Origin: Micavibrio sp.
GTDB lineage: Bacteria > Pseudomonadota > Alphaproteobacteria > Micavibrionales > UBA2020
Direction of reading: 5' to 3'
DNA: 64,000 nt
Assembly: GCA_028283745.1 (NCBI GenBank)
Contig: JAPWJZ010000005.1
Location: 62,001-126,000, forward strand
Shown here: positions 36,383 to 44,963 of the stretch, in pieces
Position numbering within the stretch: position 1 is the first letter of the stretch
How the letters are laid out: each line of letters opens with the position of its first letter
Notes under the pieces: model-generated
What the model was told of the DNA's origin: nothing
What the model saw: only the letters and a program-made list of their open reading frames with translations
Database searches by the model: none
Made by a program: the position numbers and the translations under genes

Positions 36383-38305
36383 ATGCTAAGCCTGATGCGT
36401 TCCGGCACACATTCAGTTGTGCTGAAGTTCTTCCTTTTCGGCCTGCTGCTGATGGCAACCGTCGGCCTCGCGGTTATGGATTATCAGGGCATGTTCCGTA
36501 ACGGCTCGCATTCCAACAAAGTGGCGGAAAGCAAGTGCGCCACCATCACCACCATCGAATTCGACCACCTGCTGCAATCGGCCATGCGCCGCGAAAACAT
36601 GAAGCAGGAAGATGCGTACCGCAGCGGCTACCCGCAAATGTTCCTGCAACAGGAAATGAACAGCCGCCTGCTCACATGCGCCGTGCGCGACCTTGGCCTG
36701 TACGTGGATGATTTCACCGCCGCAAAACAGCTGAAGACCATGCTCGCATCCTTCACTAAACAAGGCGGCATTACCGAGAAGGAAGCACTGCAGCGCCTTC
36801 TCTACGGCCTTGGCCTTAACGAAAGCAAGCTGGTGGACAGCCTGAAGGCGCAGATCGGCATCGAAAACCTGATGCGCGCCCTTTCCGCCGGTGCCGAAGC
36901 CCCGCAGCAAATGATTGACGACGCGATGAAATACCGCTTCGAAGAACGCCGCGGCGAATACTTCACCATCTCCGCCGACGATGCCAAGGCAACGCCGACG
37001 GATGAAGACCTGAAAAAATACTACAGCACCATTTCCAAAAATTACATGATGCCGGAACGCCGCACGCTGGCCGTGCTGGTGCTGGACCGCAAAACCCTTG
37101 GCGGCACCGATAAAACGGCAACCCCCGAAGCGTTGAAAGACTTCTACACCGCGCATCTGGCGGATTATTCCGTACCTGCAAAACGCAATATTTCGCAGGT
37201 GGTGGCGCAGGATGAAGCCACTGCCAAAACCGTCTACGATGCCGCCCTCAAGTCGAAAGACCTGAAATCGGCAGCAAACGCAGCCGGTAAAGCCAAAGCC
37301 ACCTTCATCAAGCCTGCCGATTACGGCGAAAATGACCTGACGGTTGAAGCGGCTGAACCCGCCTTCAAGGCGAACGAAGGCGATGTATTGCCGCCGGTGA
37401 AAACGCCGCTCGGCTTCCTTGTCCTGAAAGTCGAAAAAGTCAAGGCCGGCGGCCCCCGCAGCTTTGACGATGCCAAGGCAGATGTCGAAAAAGACTTCGC
37501 CGCCACCAGCAACGACGACAGCGATGCCCTGTACAGCAAAGCCAACGAAATTGACGACATGGTCGCCGGCGGAAAATCGGTCGGGGATGTCGCGCAAAGC
37601 CTCGGCGTTGGCGAAAAGCTGCTCGAAAAGGTTGATGCCAAAGGCCTGAATGCTTCCGGCGCAAAAGTCGATGCCGGGGTACCCGCAATCGACAAGGTCG
37701 TCAGCAGCGGCTTTAGCCTCGCCAAGGGCGCGGTAAGCCAGCTTATCGAAGCGCCGACGGGCGAATTCCTCCTCGTTGAGGCGCGCGATGTCTTCCCCGC
37801 AGAAGAGCAGCCGCTGGACAAGGTGAAGGCCGATATTACCAAAGCATGGCAGACGGAAAAAGCCGCCGCCGCGCTGGATATCAAAGCTGCTAAAATCCTC
37901 GAGCGCCTGAAAATGGGTGAATCGTTCGATACCGTCGCAAGCTCGCTTGGCAAGCACGTGGAACGATCGGACCTGACTGCCCGCCGTGAAAAGCCGGACA
38001 GCAAGTTCCCGCACGGCTTTGTGCCCGCCCTGTTCACGCTCGACAAAATCGGCCAGGTTACCGTAGTGCCGTCTGAAAGCAGCGCCATCATCCTGCGCCT
38101 TGCGGACCGCAGCATTAACATTCCGCAGCAGCAGACGAAGGAAGATATTGAATCCATGCGCACCATGCTCGACCATTCGGTGCAAAAGGATATCCTCGAA
38201 CAATATCGCCTGAACCTTGTACGTAAATATAAGGTCAAGTTCGACAACGCCGCCGTCCACGACATGTATGCCGCCAAGGCGAACAGCGACGACGACGCGG
38301 AATAA
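36383..38305 (+). CDS. ppiD: PpiD-type periplasmic peptidyl-prolyl isomerase/foldase
   Basis: 640 aa. A short cytoplasmic start, one membrane anchor (about 11-31), then a SurA_N-like helical region (about 50-200) and a parvulin-type domain around 255-365. The parvulin core is degenerate and spaced as in PpiD, so it may be a chaperone rather than an active isomerase. A second similar alpha/beta part follows (about 420-590). PpiD helps newly secreted proteins leave the Sec translocon, which fits with secG nearby. Divergent from tpiA, as in many alphaproteobacteria. A strong terminator follows. Confidence 0.85.
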   Translation: MLSLMRSGTHSVVLKFFLFGLLLMATVGLAVMDYQGMFRNGSHSNKVAESKCATITTIEFDHLLQSAMRRENMKQEDAYRSGYPQMFLQQEMNSRLLTCAVRDLGLYVDDFTAAKQLKTMLASFTKQGGITEKEALQRLLYGLGLNESKLVDSLKAQIGIENLMRALSAGAEAPQQMIDDAMKYRFEERRGEYFTISADDAKATPTDEDLKKYYSTISKNYMMPERRTLAVLVLDRKTLGGTDKTATPEALKDFYTAHLADYSVPAKRNISQVVAQDEATAKTVYDAALKSKDLKSAANAAGKAKATFIKPADYGENDLTVEAAEPAFKANEGDVLPPVKTPLGFLVLKVEKVKAGGPRSFDDAKADVEKDFAATSNDDSDALYSKANEIDDMVAGGKSVGDVAQSLGVGEKLLEKVDAKGLNASGAKVDAGVPAIDKVVSSGFSLAKGAVSQLIEAPTGEFLLVEARDVFPAEEQPLDKVKADITKAWQTEKAAAALDIKAAKILERLKMGESFDTVASSLGKHVERSDLTARREKPDSKFPHGFVPALFTLDKIGQVTVVPSESSAIILRLADRSINIPQQQTKEDIESMRTMLDHSVQKDILEQYRLNLVRKYKVKFDNAAVHDMYAAKANSDDDAE

Positions 38306-38322
38306 TGCTACTTTATACTTCC

Positions 38323-38357
38323 AAAAAGGCCTGCCCTCACCGGCAGGCCTTTTTTTA
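38323..38357 (+). terminator. terminator after ppiD
   Basis: Stem AAAAAGGCCTGCC (38323-38335) with GGCAGGCCTTTTT (38342-38354), loop of six bases, ending in a T-run. Confidence 0.9.
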
Positions 38358-38438
38358 TGTGCGCGGCAGGCGGAACCCGAAATGGCTATTGGCGGTTTGT
38401 CACTCTAGAAGCATTCCATTTTACAGGAGCGTTAAGTC

Positions 38439-38927
38439 ATGAAAAGTTTCAAGAATTTGCTGGTTGCAGCCGCCGTTGCGGGCGTGAGTTTTGCCAGCTG
38501 TGCGCAGGCACAGGAAACCACCACCATCACGACCAGAGAATCCGTGACCGCTCCGACCGTCATCACCACAACAACAACGGCACCCGGCGCTGAGAGCATG
38601 AAGAAAGTCGTTAAAACGACCATCATCCGTGATACCGATTACCCTGTCCTAAAAGAATACGTCACCACCCACCGCGTGTATTGCGCCGACGGTTTCACGC
38701 CCATGCACGGCGAGTGCATGGTGCCGACCAAGCAAATTACCTTCTATCAGACCGGCACCGTGCTGCCGCCGGATGTAACCTATGCGCCCCTGCCAGCAAC
38801 CATCGTCACGCAAATCGCCGCGCCGCCGCCGGGCGCCGTGTATGTAACGGCGGATGATAACGTCTATCTCATCACCGAACGCGACAAAGCCATTCTCGAT
38901 GCGCTCAACGTCAGCGCGCTGCAGTAA
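38439..38927 (+). CDS. small exported protein with Thr-rich N terminus, unknown function
   Basis: 162 aa. Signal peptide K-S-F-K-N-L-L-V-A-A-A...A-Q-A with cleavage near 24. Residues 26-48 are strongly enriched in Thr (E-T-T-T-I-T-T, T-T-T-T-T), then comes a compact domain with a cysteine pair (Y-C-A-D-G-F and H-G-E-C-M-V). A Pro-rich stretch (A-P-P-P-G-A-V-Y-V) precedes the last 30 residues. Resembles small envelope proteins with a DUF1236-like hinge, but I cannot assign it. AGGAG precedes the ATG. Flanked by terminators on both sides, so it is a single-gene transcript. Confidence 0.7.
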   Translation: MKSFKNLLVAAAVAGVSFASCAQAQETTTITTRESVTAPTVITTTTTAPGAESMKKVVKTTIIRDTDYPVLKEYVTTHRVYCADGFTPMHGECMVPTKQITFYQTGTVLPPDVTYAPLPATIVTQIAAPPPGAVYVTADDNVYLITERDKAILDALNVSALQ

Positions 38928-38941
38928 TATCACCCCAACGC

Positions 38942-38981
38942 AAAAGCCCGTTTCAACGCATAGGTTGAAAACGGGCTTTTT
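38942..38981. terminator. bidirectional terminator
   Basis: Stem of about 16 pairs with one bulged A: left arm 38942-38957, right arm 38964-38980, T-runs on both strands. It separates the small exported protein gene from the convergent deacetylase gene. Confidence 0.88.
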
Positions 38982-38991
38982 CAATTGACGA

Positions 38992-40272
38992 TTAATTGTT
39001 GTATTTATAATTACGAATTTCTTCTGCCCGCACAGCTTTGTCGGCAGCTTTCTTTGCGTCCTCTGCCGTTTTGGCGGCAGCAGCGGCGGTTACGGCTTCG
39101 GCGGCTTTTTCCTCAGGCGTTAGCTCTTTTGCGGGCGCGGCATCAGCTGCTTTTTTGGTGGCGGGTGCGTGATGCGCGGCTTTATCGGCAACAGCCTTGG
39201 TGGCAGCATCGGCTTCAAGTTTTCTTTCCTGCGGTGTCAGTTTAACAGTCGCCGCCGCGACTTGCGGGCGCGCCGGTTTTTCATGCGATGCCGGCGCAGG
39301 CATGCGCTGCCGCAAGTCAATAACCTTGCTGAGCGGCACCAGTTCAAAGCCTTTGGCTTTGAGTGTCGGCAGCCATTTTTCAAGCGCATCAAGCGTGACA
39401 TCCTTTGGGTGGCCGATGGCAACGACGCTGCCGCCGGTGCGGCCGACATATTCAATGCGGTTCAGGAATTGCGCCACCAGCGGCGCGTTTTCAAAATGGT
39501 CGATGAAGACGTCGCGGTGCGTCGTCGGCAGGCCATGGTCACGCGCGACGCTTTCCGCCACGCTTTCCGGCGCGGTTAATGAATCGAGGAAGAACAGGTG
39601 GCGCGGGGCCAGTTCATCCATCACCGTGCCAAGGCGGGTGCGGTCTTGCGTAAACTTGCTGCCCATATGGTTGTTGACGCCGACGTAGAATTTAAAGGCA
39701 TCAAGGTTTTTCAGCGTGCGCGCCTTGACTTCCTCAATCGACAAATCGGTCGTCAGCGCATTGGGGCCGGGGTCAATGCCGCGGCGCTCCGCCTCCATCG
39801 GCATATGCACCATTATTTCGTGGCCCAGGTTATAAGCCTTCTGCGTCTGTTCGGAAATTCTGGGGCTATACGGCAGGAATGACAGCGTCACTTCCGGCGG
39901 CAGTTTATCCATCGCACGGGCGGAGCGTTTCTGGTCTACGCCCATGTCGTCAATGACGATGGCGATATAGGGCTTATGGTCGGCGGTAATGCCGGGCTTG
40001 CCCAGTTCATCGGCCGGTTCAGGCTTCATGACGGCAGTGGCTTCGGCGGGCGGCATGCCTTCTTCGTACTGGTACTTGCCGCCGTCGGACGTAATGGCGG
40101 GTTTGGCGGCATCATGCCCGGGCGCTTGCGCCGCGGTAGGCAATTGTTCGGCGGTAACAGCGGGGGCTGCAGGCGCAGGCATTCCTGCTGCCGGCGCCAC
40201 ATCTTCGGCGCAAGCCACATTCAGGGGCGCAAACAGGGTCGCCACCACAGCAAGAACAAAAAGGCGCTTCAT
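38992..40272 (-). CDS. divergent polysaccharide deacetylase (YibQ/DUF610-like), exported
   Basis: 426 aa from ATG 40272, where a signal peptide begins (M-K-R-L-F-V-L-A-V-V...N-V-A-C-A); GGGA lies about ten bases upstream. After an Ala/Pro-rich linker the NodB-like barrel spans about 100-330: A-I-V-I-D-D-M-G (metal Asp pair), H-M-P-M-E, G-V-N-N-H-M-G-S and V-A-I-G-H-P. The family is usually periplasmic and found near divisome or peptidoglycan genes such as envC; substrate unproven. The last 100 residues are a low-complexity Ala/Lys/Glu tail likely to be helical or disordered. Confidence 0.88.
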   Translation of the reverse strand: MKRLFVLAVVATLFAPLNVACAEDVAPAAGMPAPAAPAVTAEQLPTAAQAPGHDAAKPAITSDGGKYQYEEGMPPAEATAVMKPEPADELGKPGITADHKPYIAIVIDDMGVDQKRSARAMDKLPPEVTLSFLPYSPRISEQTQKAYNLGHEIMVHMPMEAERRGIDPGPNALTTDLSIEEVKARTLKNLDAFKFYVGVNNHMGSKFTQDRTRLGTVMDELAPRHLFFLDSLTAPESVAESVARDHGLPTTHRDVFIDHFENAPLVAQFLNRIEYVGRTGGSVVAIGHPKDVTLDALEKWLPTLKAKGFELVPLSKVIDLRQRMPAPASHEKPARPQVAAATVKLTPQERKLEADAATKAVADKAAHHAPATKKAADAAPAKELTPEEKAAEAVTAAAAAKTAEDAKKAADKAVRAEEIRNYKYNN

Positions 40273-40381
40273 TCGTATCATTCCCAAAACCGGCATTCTC
40301 TTGATGCTTTTTGAGGTATCAGTGCCAGCCGAAAAAATCCAGCAAAATCAGCACCGACCGTAAAGACCCGCGAAATAGGCG

Positions 40382-40410
40382 TTGACACAGGCCGCGAACT
40401 AAACTAGAAC
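40382..40410 (+). promoter_or_regulatory. lexA promoter
   Basis: Perfect TTGACA (40382-40387), 17-base spacer, TAGAAC (40405-40410). The LexA box overlaps the spacer and the -10. Confidence 0.6.
40396..40410. promoter_or_regulatory. LexA-binding SOS box
   Basis: GAACTAAACTAGAAC is GAAC-N7-GAAC, the complement of the GTTC-N7-GTTC direct repeat known as the alphaproteobacterial LexA site. It sits in the lexA promoter 34 bases before the ATG, so LexA should repress its own gene. Confidence 0.85.
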
Positions 40411-40443
40411 AAAAGAAGAATACATTGGAAGGGGAGATATTCC

Positions 40444-41130
40444 ATGCTTACGAAGAAACAGCGCGATCTGCTTATGTTCATTAACGATTATACCCAGAAA
40501 ACCGGCCTCTCGCCGTCGTTTGAAGAAATGAAAAAAGGCCTGGATCTGAAATCCAAGTCCGGCATCCACCGCCTTATCAACGCGCTGGTGGAGCGCGGCT
40601 TCCTCGAGCGTCTGCCCAACAAGGCACGCGCGCTTGAAGTGAAGAAGCTGCCCGAAAACGTGGTGCCCATGGCGCAAGCCGCTACCGGTGCGGCCGCCCG
40701 CAAAACAGTGAATGGCAACGTGAAAGCCGCGCCGTCAAACGCCAACGAAGTCGTTGACCTGCCCATGCACGGCAAAATCGCTGCCGGCACGCCCATCGAA
40801 GCGCTGCGGCCCGATTACGAAACCATCGGCGTGCCCATGAGCATGCTGGGCATGCAACCCTGCTACGCCCTGACCATCGAAGGCGATTCAATGATTAAAG
40901 CCGGCATCATGGATGGCGATATCGTCATCATCGAAAAATGCGACCGCGCCAACGACGGTGATATTGTGGTGGCGCTGGTGGATGAAGAAGAAGTCACGCT
41001 GAAGCGCCTGCGCCGTGAAATCGGTTCCGTCGTGCTAATGCCGGAAAATGACGCGTACCAGCCCATTCGCCTGCCTCCGGGCCGCGTGCGTATTCAGGGC
41101 AAGCTGCGCAGCCTGTTCCGCAATTACTGA
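40444..41130 (+). CDS. lexA: SOS repressor LexA
   Basis: 228 aa. Winged-helix DNA-binding domain in residues 1-65 (S-P-S-F-E-E-M-K-K-G-L, I-H-R-L-I-N-A-L). The hinge ends at the self-cleavage site A114-G115 (I-A-A-G-T-P). Ser-Lys catalytic dyad: S149 in E-G-D-S-M and K187 in V-T-L-K-R. RecA-stimulated self-cleavage inactivates it after DNA damage. Preceded by a good ribosome site (AAGGGGAG) and its own SOS box. The lexA-comEC-gltX-gltA neighbourhood is common in alphaproteobacteria. Confidence 0.97.
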   Translation: MLTKKQRDLLMFINDYTQKTGLSPSFEEMKKGLDLKSKSGIHRLINALVERGFLERLPNKARALEVKKLPENVVPMAQAATGAAARKTVNGNVKAAPSNANEVVDLPMHGKIAAGTPIEALRPDYETIGVPMSMLGMQPCYALTIEGDSMIKAGIMDGDIVIIEKCDRANDGDIVVALVDEEEVTLKRLRREIGSVVLMPENDAYQPIRLPPGRVRIQGKLRSLFRNY

Positions 41131-41141
41131 TTTTTAAGGTA

Positions 41142-43283
41142 TTACTGAAAGCTCTCCGCTTCGGTATCGTCGTCGGCGCCCTCCGCGCCGACGACATCTT
41201 CCCACGCCGCAAAGGGCGTCACCTCGTCAAAGCCCCCTGTCCACGGGCGCTTGCCGCGCCGGGCGGTCACGCTGTCGATGCGCACGCCGGCGTTCGTCAA
41301 ATACAGCGTATGCGTGCCGTTGTGGCGTAAATTATCCCAGTCCAGCACATCGGCAGCGGCGCGGCATTTTTTGGAATCAATCAGCTCCCCGCTTACCACC
41401 AAATCGGCGCCGCAGCCGTCTTTCACCAGTTCGGGAATAAGCACGAACAAAATGCGCTGGCCCTTGGCGGTATAGGCGCAGCCCAGCGGGTCACAGGAAA
41501 GAAAACCTTTCTCGAACATGTCGCCCGGCCAATAGGCCGTGCCGCGGCTGCCTTCCAGTTCCGCCCATTCGCCCGCCACGAAACGCTCCGCCCGGCGGGA
41601 GGATAGCCAGAGCCGCCCGTCCTGCGGCGCACGCACTGCAAAAAGGTCGCCTTTGCCTGCAATCAACACATCTGGCCTTGGCGTTAATGGTATCAACAGC
41701 GCTGCCACAATAATCGGCATAATACCTAAAAACCGCATGCCCCCGCGCCAAATACAAAGCCATAGCCCGCCCAGCGTCATCAACCCCAGCAGGTATTGCG
41801 GCCATATATCCGCCTGGTACATGGCGTTTGGCCAGCTGGCCACTGTCGCCGCAACGTCCATGATAAGGTCAAGGCTGATCTCGGTAACACGCAGCGGCCA
41901 TTTTTCCAGCCCCAGCGGCATCAGCACGCAGGCCAGCAGCCCCGCAGGGAATGTAATGAATGACGATACCGGCACCGCAATCAGGTTTGCCACCAGCCCG
42001 CCAATCAGCGACAGGCGTGAAAAATTGAACAGCGAGTACGGCGCGGTGGACAGGCTGGCGACAAGCGTGGAGAGAAAACAGCCGATAAGGTATAGCGCAT
42101 AACGCTTCGGCCATGTCGCCTCCAGCAACTGGCGGCTCCACCAGTCGCGCGTTGCTTCATAAAACGCCACCAGCCCTGCAACCGCCGCGAAAGACATTTG
42201 AAAGCTTGCGCCCATCACGCTTTCCGGCTCGATCAGCAGAATGAAAAACGCGGAAAAAGCCACCAGCCGCAGCGTGAAGGGGTCGCGGTCCAGCATAATT
42301 GCCGCCATGACGACGCAAACGGAAAAAACCGCCCGCTGCGCCGGAATGGGCGCGCCAATCAGCATCATATAAAAAATCGCCATCGCCATCGCGCCGCCGG
42401 CAGCGATTTTTTTGATCGGCCAGCGCAAGGCAATATGCGGGAAAGCTGCCAGCCCCGCGCGGATGACGAAAAAGGCAAAGCCCGCAATAAGCATAAAATG
42501 CGAACCCGAAATGGCCACAAGGTGCGCAATGCCGGAAAGCCGGCAAATCTCCCATACCTTTTCCGGTATTGCGTCATCCTCCCCCACCATGAAGGCGGTG
42601 ATAAGGGCGGCGTTTTCTTTTTTGGCAATGTCTTTTTCAATGTTCCTGCGAATATACTTCCGCAGTTTTTCAAAGAAAAAGCCGCTGTCGTGCGCCGCCA
42701 CCACCTGCGCATCACCAATCGCATAGCCGGTTGCGCCAAGCTTCATAAAGTACGCATGCCGCTGAAAATCAAACGCGCCCGGCAATACCGGCGGCGACAA
42801 CGGCAGCAAAATGGCCTTCACCGCAACAATATCCCCCGCTGCAATCGGCGCCGGGTCATTGCCCTTTAAGCGGATGCGCACACGCTGCGGCATCTTTCCA
42901 CGCCAGATTTTTCCGGTACGCAGGCTAATATTATCCACCACAATGCGGCGGGCGTTGGGCAGCGTATCCAGCACCACCACCCGGCCCTCGACCGTGACGG
43001 GATAGGTTTTTTCCGACAGTACGGGGGCGGCTACCTGCCATGTGCGCAGTTGCGCCGCCGTAAAACCGACGGCCACCAGCATCACACATACCCACAACCG
43101 CACAAAAACGCGGTTGCCGTAAAACGGCGCGCCGCAAATGGCCAGAAACAGCAACAGCAGGCCACCGGCATATAACGGCGGTTCAAACAGCAACGAAAAA
43201 TAGCTGATAATCCCCAAGGCTGGCGCCAAGGGCAGCCACAGCACCCAGCGGTCACGCTGGGCGAGGAAGGTTTCAGCCATCAT
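41142..43283 (-). CDS. comEC: ComEC/Rec2-family DNA uptake channel protein
   Basis: 713 aa from ATG 43283; a GTG one codon upstream and another ATG one codon downstream are alternatives. Order: several membrane segments with an OB-like DUF4131 domain (about 25-190), then the Competence domain with F-M-V-G-E-D-D-A-I-P, S-G-I-A-H-L-V-A-I-S-G-S-H and multiple membrane helices to about 500. A soluble end follows. The C-terminal part has no H-x-H-x-D-H metal motif, so the lactamase-like nuclease domain is missing or degenerate, as in many alphaproteobacterial ComECs. Moves single-stranded DNA across the inner membrane in transformation. Convergent with lexA, divergent from gltX. Confidence 0.93.
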   Translation of the reverse strand: MMAETFLAQRDRWVLWLPLAPALGIISYFSLLFEPPLYAGGLLLLFLAICGAPFYGNRVFVRLWVCVMLVAVGFTAAQLRTWQVAAPVLSEKTYPVTVEGRVVVLDTLPNARRIVVDNISLRTGKIWRGKMPQRVRIRLKGNDPAPIAAGDIVAVKAILLPLSPPVLPGAFDFQRHAYFMKLGATGYAIGDAQVVAAHDSGFFFEKLRKYIRRNIEKDIAKKENAALITAFMVGEDDAIPEKVWEICRLSGIAHLVAISGSHFMLIAGFAFFVIRAGLAAFPHIALRWPIKKIAAGGAMAMAIFYMMLIGAPIPAQRAVFSVCVVMAAIMLDRDPFTLRLVAFSAFFILLIEPESVMGASFQMSFAAVAGLVAFYEATRDWWSRQLLEATWPKRYALYLIGCFLSTLVASLSTAPYSLFNFSRLSLIGGLVANLIAVPVSSFITFPAGLLACVLMPLGLEKWPLRVTEISLDLIMDVAATVASWPNAMYQADIWPQYLLGLMTLGGLWLCIWRGGMRFLGIMPIIVAALLIPLTPRPDVLIAGKGDLFAVRAPQDGRLWLSSRRAERFVAGEWAELEGSRGTAYWPGDMFEKGFLSCDPLGCAYTAKGQRILFVLIPELVKDGCGADLVVSGELIDSKKCRAAADVLDWDNLRHNGTHTLYLTNAGVRIDSVTARRGKRPWTGGFDEVTPFAAWEDVVGAEGADDDTEAESFQ

Positions 43284-43318
43284 CACTGCCGGTTTCAGAT
43301 GCCCTCTCCTACTGGCTT

Positions 43319-43344
43319 AAAAAGCTATTTTTAAAGCTTTTTTT
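43319..43344. other. terminator-like AT-rich hairpin between comEC and gltX
   Basis: AAAAAGCT (43319-43326) and AGCTTTTT (43335-43342) with a T-run on either strand. No gene ends here: comEC and gltX both start and point away. It lies 36 bases upstream of comEC. Weak stem with two GC pairs. Confidence 0.35.
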
Positions 43345-43384
43345 GCCTGTCCGGTAGCGGTTTCGGGCGGGCGGCTGTCCTGCC

Positions 43385-43413
43385 TTGAGTTTCGGGGGCG
43401 GAAGGCTTAGGAT
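43385..43413 (+). promoter_or_regulatory. possible gltX promoter
   Basis: TTGAGT (43385-43390), 17-base spacer, TAGGAT (43408-43413). A second candidate -10, GATACT, starts at 43411. Confidence 0.4.
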
Positions 43414-43454
43414 ACTGGCCATAAAACGAACAATTCCAAAGGCCTTGCACAATC

Positions 43455-44864
43455 ATGTCGAAAATCATCACCCGCTTCGCCCCGTCGCCCACCGGTTATC
43501 TGCACATTGGCGGCGCGCGCACGGCCCTGTTTAACTGGCTATACTCGAAGCATGTCGGCGGCACTTTCCTGCTGCGCATCGAGGATACCGACCGCGCCCG
43601 CTCGACCGATGCTGCGGTGAAGGCGATTTTTAACGGCCTCAACTGGCTTGGCATCGACTGGGATGGGGAGCCGACCTTCCAGTTCGCCCGCATGGACCGC
43701 CACGCCGAAGTCGCGCATGAACTGGTGAAGCAGGACAAAGCCTATCTTTGCTACACGACGCCGGAAGAACTGGAAGAACTGCGCAACAAGCATATGGCTT
43801 CGCCCACATTCTCCATCACGCAAGTGTTGCGCGAAAGCGCTGAAAAAGCGCGCGCCAATCCGCCCGCAAACAAGCCCGTCGTGCGCATCAAGGCGCCGAC
43901 CACTAATAACAACGAAATGATCATCAACGACGTTGTGCAGGGTGAAGTGAAAGTCCCCTACACGCAGCTGGATGACATGATTTTGCTGCGCTCCGACGGC
44001 ACGCCGACCTATATGCTTTCCGTCGTCGTCGATGACCACGACATGGGCATCACCCACATTATTCGCGGCGATGACCACCTCACCAACGCCTTCCGCCAGC
44101 GCATGATTTATGACGCGATGGGCTGGTTTGTGCCAAGCTTCTCGCATATCCCCCTCATCCACGGGCCGGACGGCGCAAAACTGTCAAAGCGCCACGGCGC
44201 GCTTGCCGTTGAGGCCTATGCCGATATGGGCTACCTGCCCGAAGCCATGCGCAACTACCTTCTGCGCCTCGGCTGGGGCCACGGCGATACCGAGATTATC
44301 GACACCGAAAAGGCGATTGAAATTTTCACGCTCGAAGGCATCGGCCAGTCACCCTCGCGCATGGATTTTGCCAAGCTGGCGCACGTGAACGCGCACTATA
44401 TGCGCCTTTGCCCGGACGACCGCCTGATTACCCTGCTGTTGCCCTTCATCGAAAAAGAACTGGGCCGCAAGCCGGATGATACCGGCATCGCCCGCTTGAA
44501 AGCAGGGTTGCACGACCTGAAGGAACGCGCGCAAACGCTGGTGGAACTCGCGAAAGTCAGCCTGTTTTACTTCCACGCCCGCCCGCTGCCGCTGGATGAA
44601 AAAGCCGCGCAAGTGCTGGACCAGCCGACCCGCAGCCTGCTGACCGAAATGAAGCAGGCGCTCACAACGCTCGATGATTTCAAGCACGATAAAATCGAAG
44701 GCGCCTTGAAAGAGTTTTCGGCCAAGAAAGACCTGAAGCTTGGCAAAGTCGCCATGCCGCTCCGCGCCGCCATTACCGGCACCACCAACAGCCCCAGCAT
44801 CTTCCACGTCGCCGAAATCCTCGGCAAGGAAGAGACGCTGGCGCGGTTGTCGGATGTGGCGTAA
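43455..44864 (+). CDS. gltX: glutamyl-tRNA synthetase
   Basis: 469 aa class I synthetase. HIGH-type motif in P-T-G-Y-L-H-I-G-G-A-R-T near residue 12-21, KMSKS-type motif K-L-S-K-R-H-G, and an all-helical anticodon-binding end. Charges tRNA-Glu, and possibly tRNA-Gln in organisms that use GatCAB. Alphaproteobacteria often carry two GltX copies, so a second elsewhere is possible. Sits divergent from comEC and upstream of gltA, as usual, but with two extra genes in between. Confidence 0.97.
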   Translation: MSKIITRFAPSPTGYLHIGGARTALFNWLYSKHVGGTFLLRIEDTDRARSTDAAVKAIFNGLNWLGIDWDGEPTFQFARMDRHAEVAHELVKQDKAYLCYTTPEELEELRNKHMASPTFSITQVLRESAEKARANPPANKPVVRIKAPTTNNNEMIINDVVQGEVKVPYTQLDDMILLRSDGTPTYMLSVVVDDHDMGITHIIRGDDHLTNAFRQRMIYDAMGWFVPSFSHIPLIHGPDGAKLSKRHGALAVEAYADMGYLPEAMRNYLLRLGWGHGDTEIIDTEKAIEIFTLEGIGQSPSRMDFAKLAHVNAHYMRLCPDDRLITLLLPFIEKELGRKPDDTGIARLKAGLHDLKERAQTLVELAKVSLFYFHARPLPLDEKAAQVLDQPTRSLLTEMKQALTTLDDFKHDKIEGALKEFSAKKDLKLGKVAMPLRAAITGTTNSPSIFHVAEILGKEETLARLSDVA

Positions 44865-44910
44865 CGAAGGCTTAACGTCCTCATAACACGCAATAATTTT
44901 CATATTGCGT

Positions 44911-44939
44911 TTGTCGCTGATAATGATTATGACTATAGG
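44911..44939 (+). promoter_or_regulatory. promoter of the gene at 44964
   Basis: TTGTCG (44911-44916), 17-base spacer, TATAGG (44934-44939). The Fur-like box at 44918-44932 fills the spacer. An 8-base repeat CTATAGGT occurs at 44933-44940 and again at 44954-44961, exactly 21 bases (two helical turns) apart. Confidence 0.45.
44918..44932. promoter_or_regulatory. Fur-box-like operator
   Basis: TGATAATGATTATGA matches the 7-1-7 Fur motif TGATAATnATTATCA at every specified position but one. It lies between the -35 and -10 of the next gene, where a bound repressor would block polymerase. Fur, or its manganese-sensing relative Mur, is the expected ligand in this class. Confidence 0.6.
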
Positions 44940-44963
44940 TGTATTTCAATTCCCTATAGGTTC

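Noticed and set aside
36413..38260. 615-codon minus-strand frame opposite ppiD
   Set aside because: Mirror frame of a genuine foldase gene; its product has no motif.
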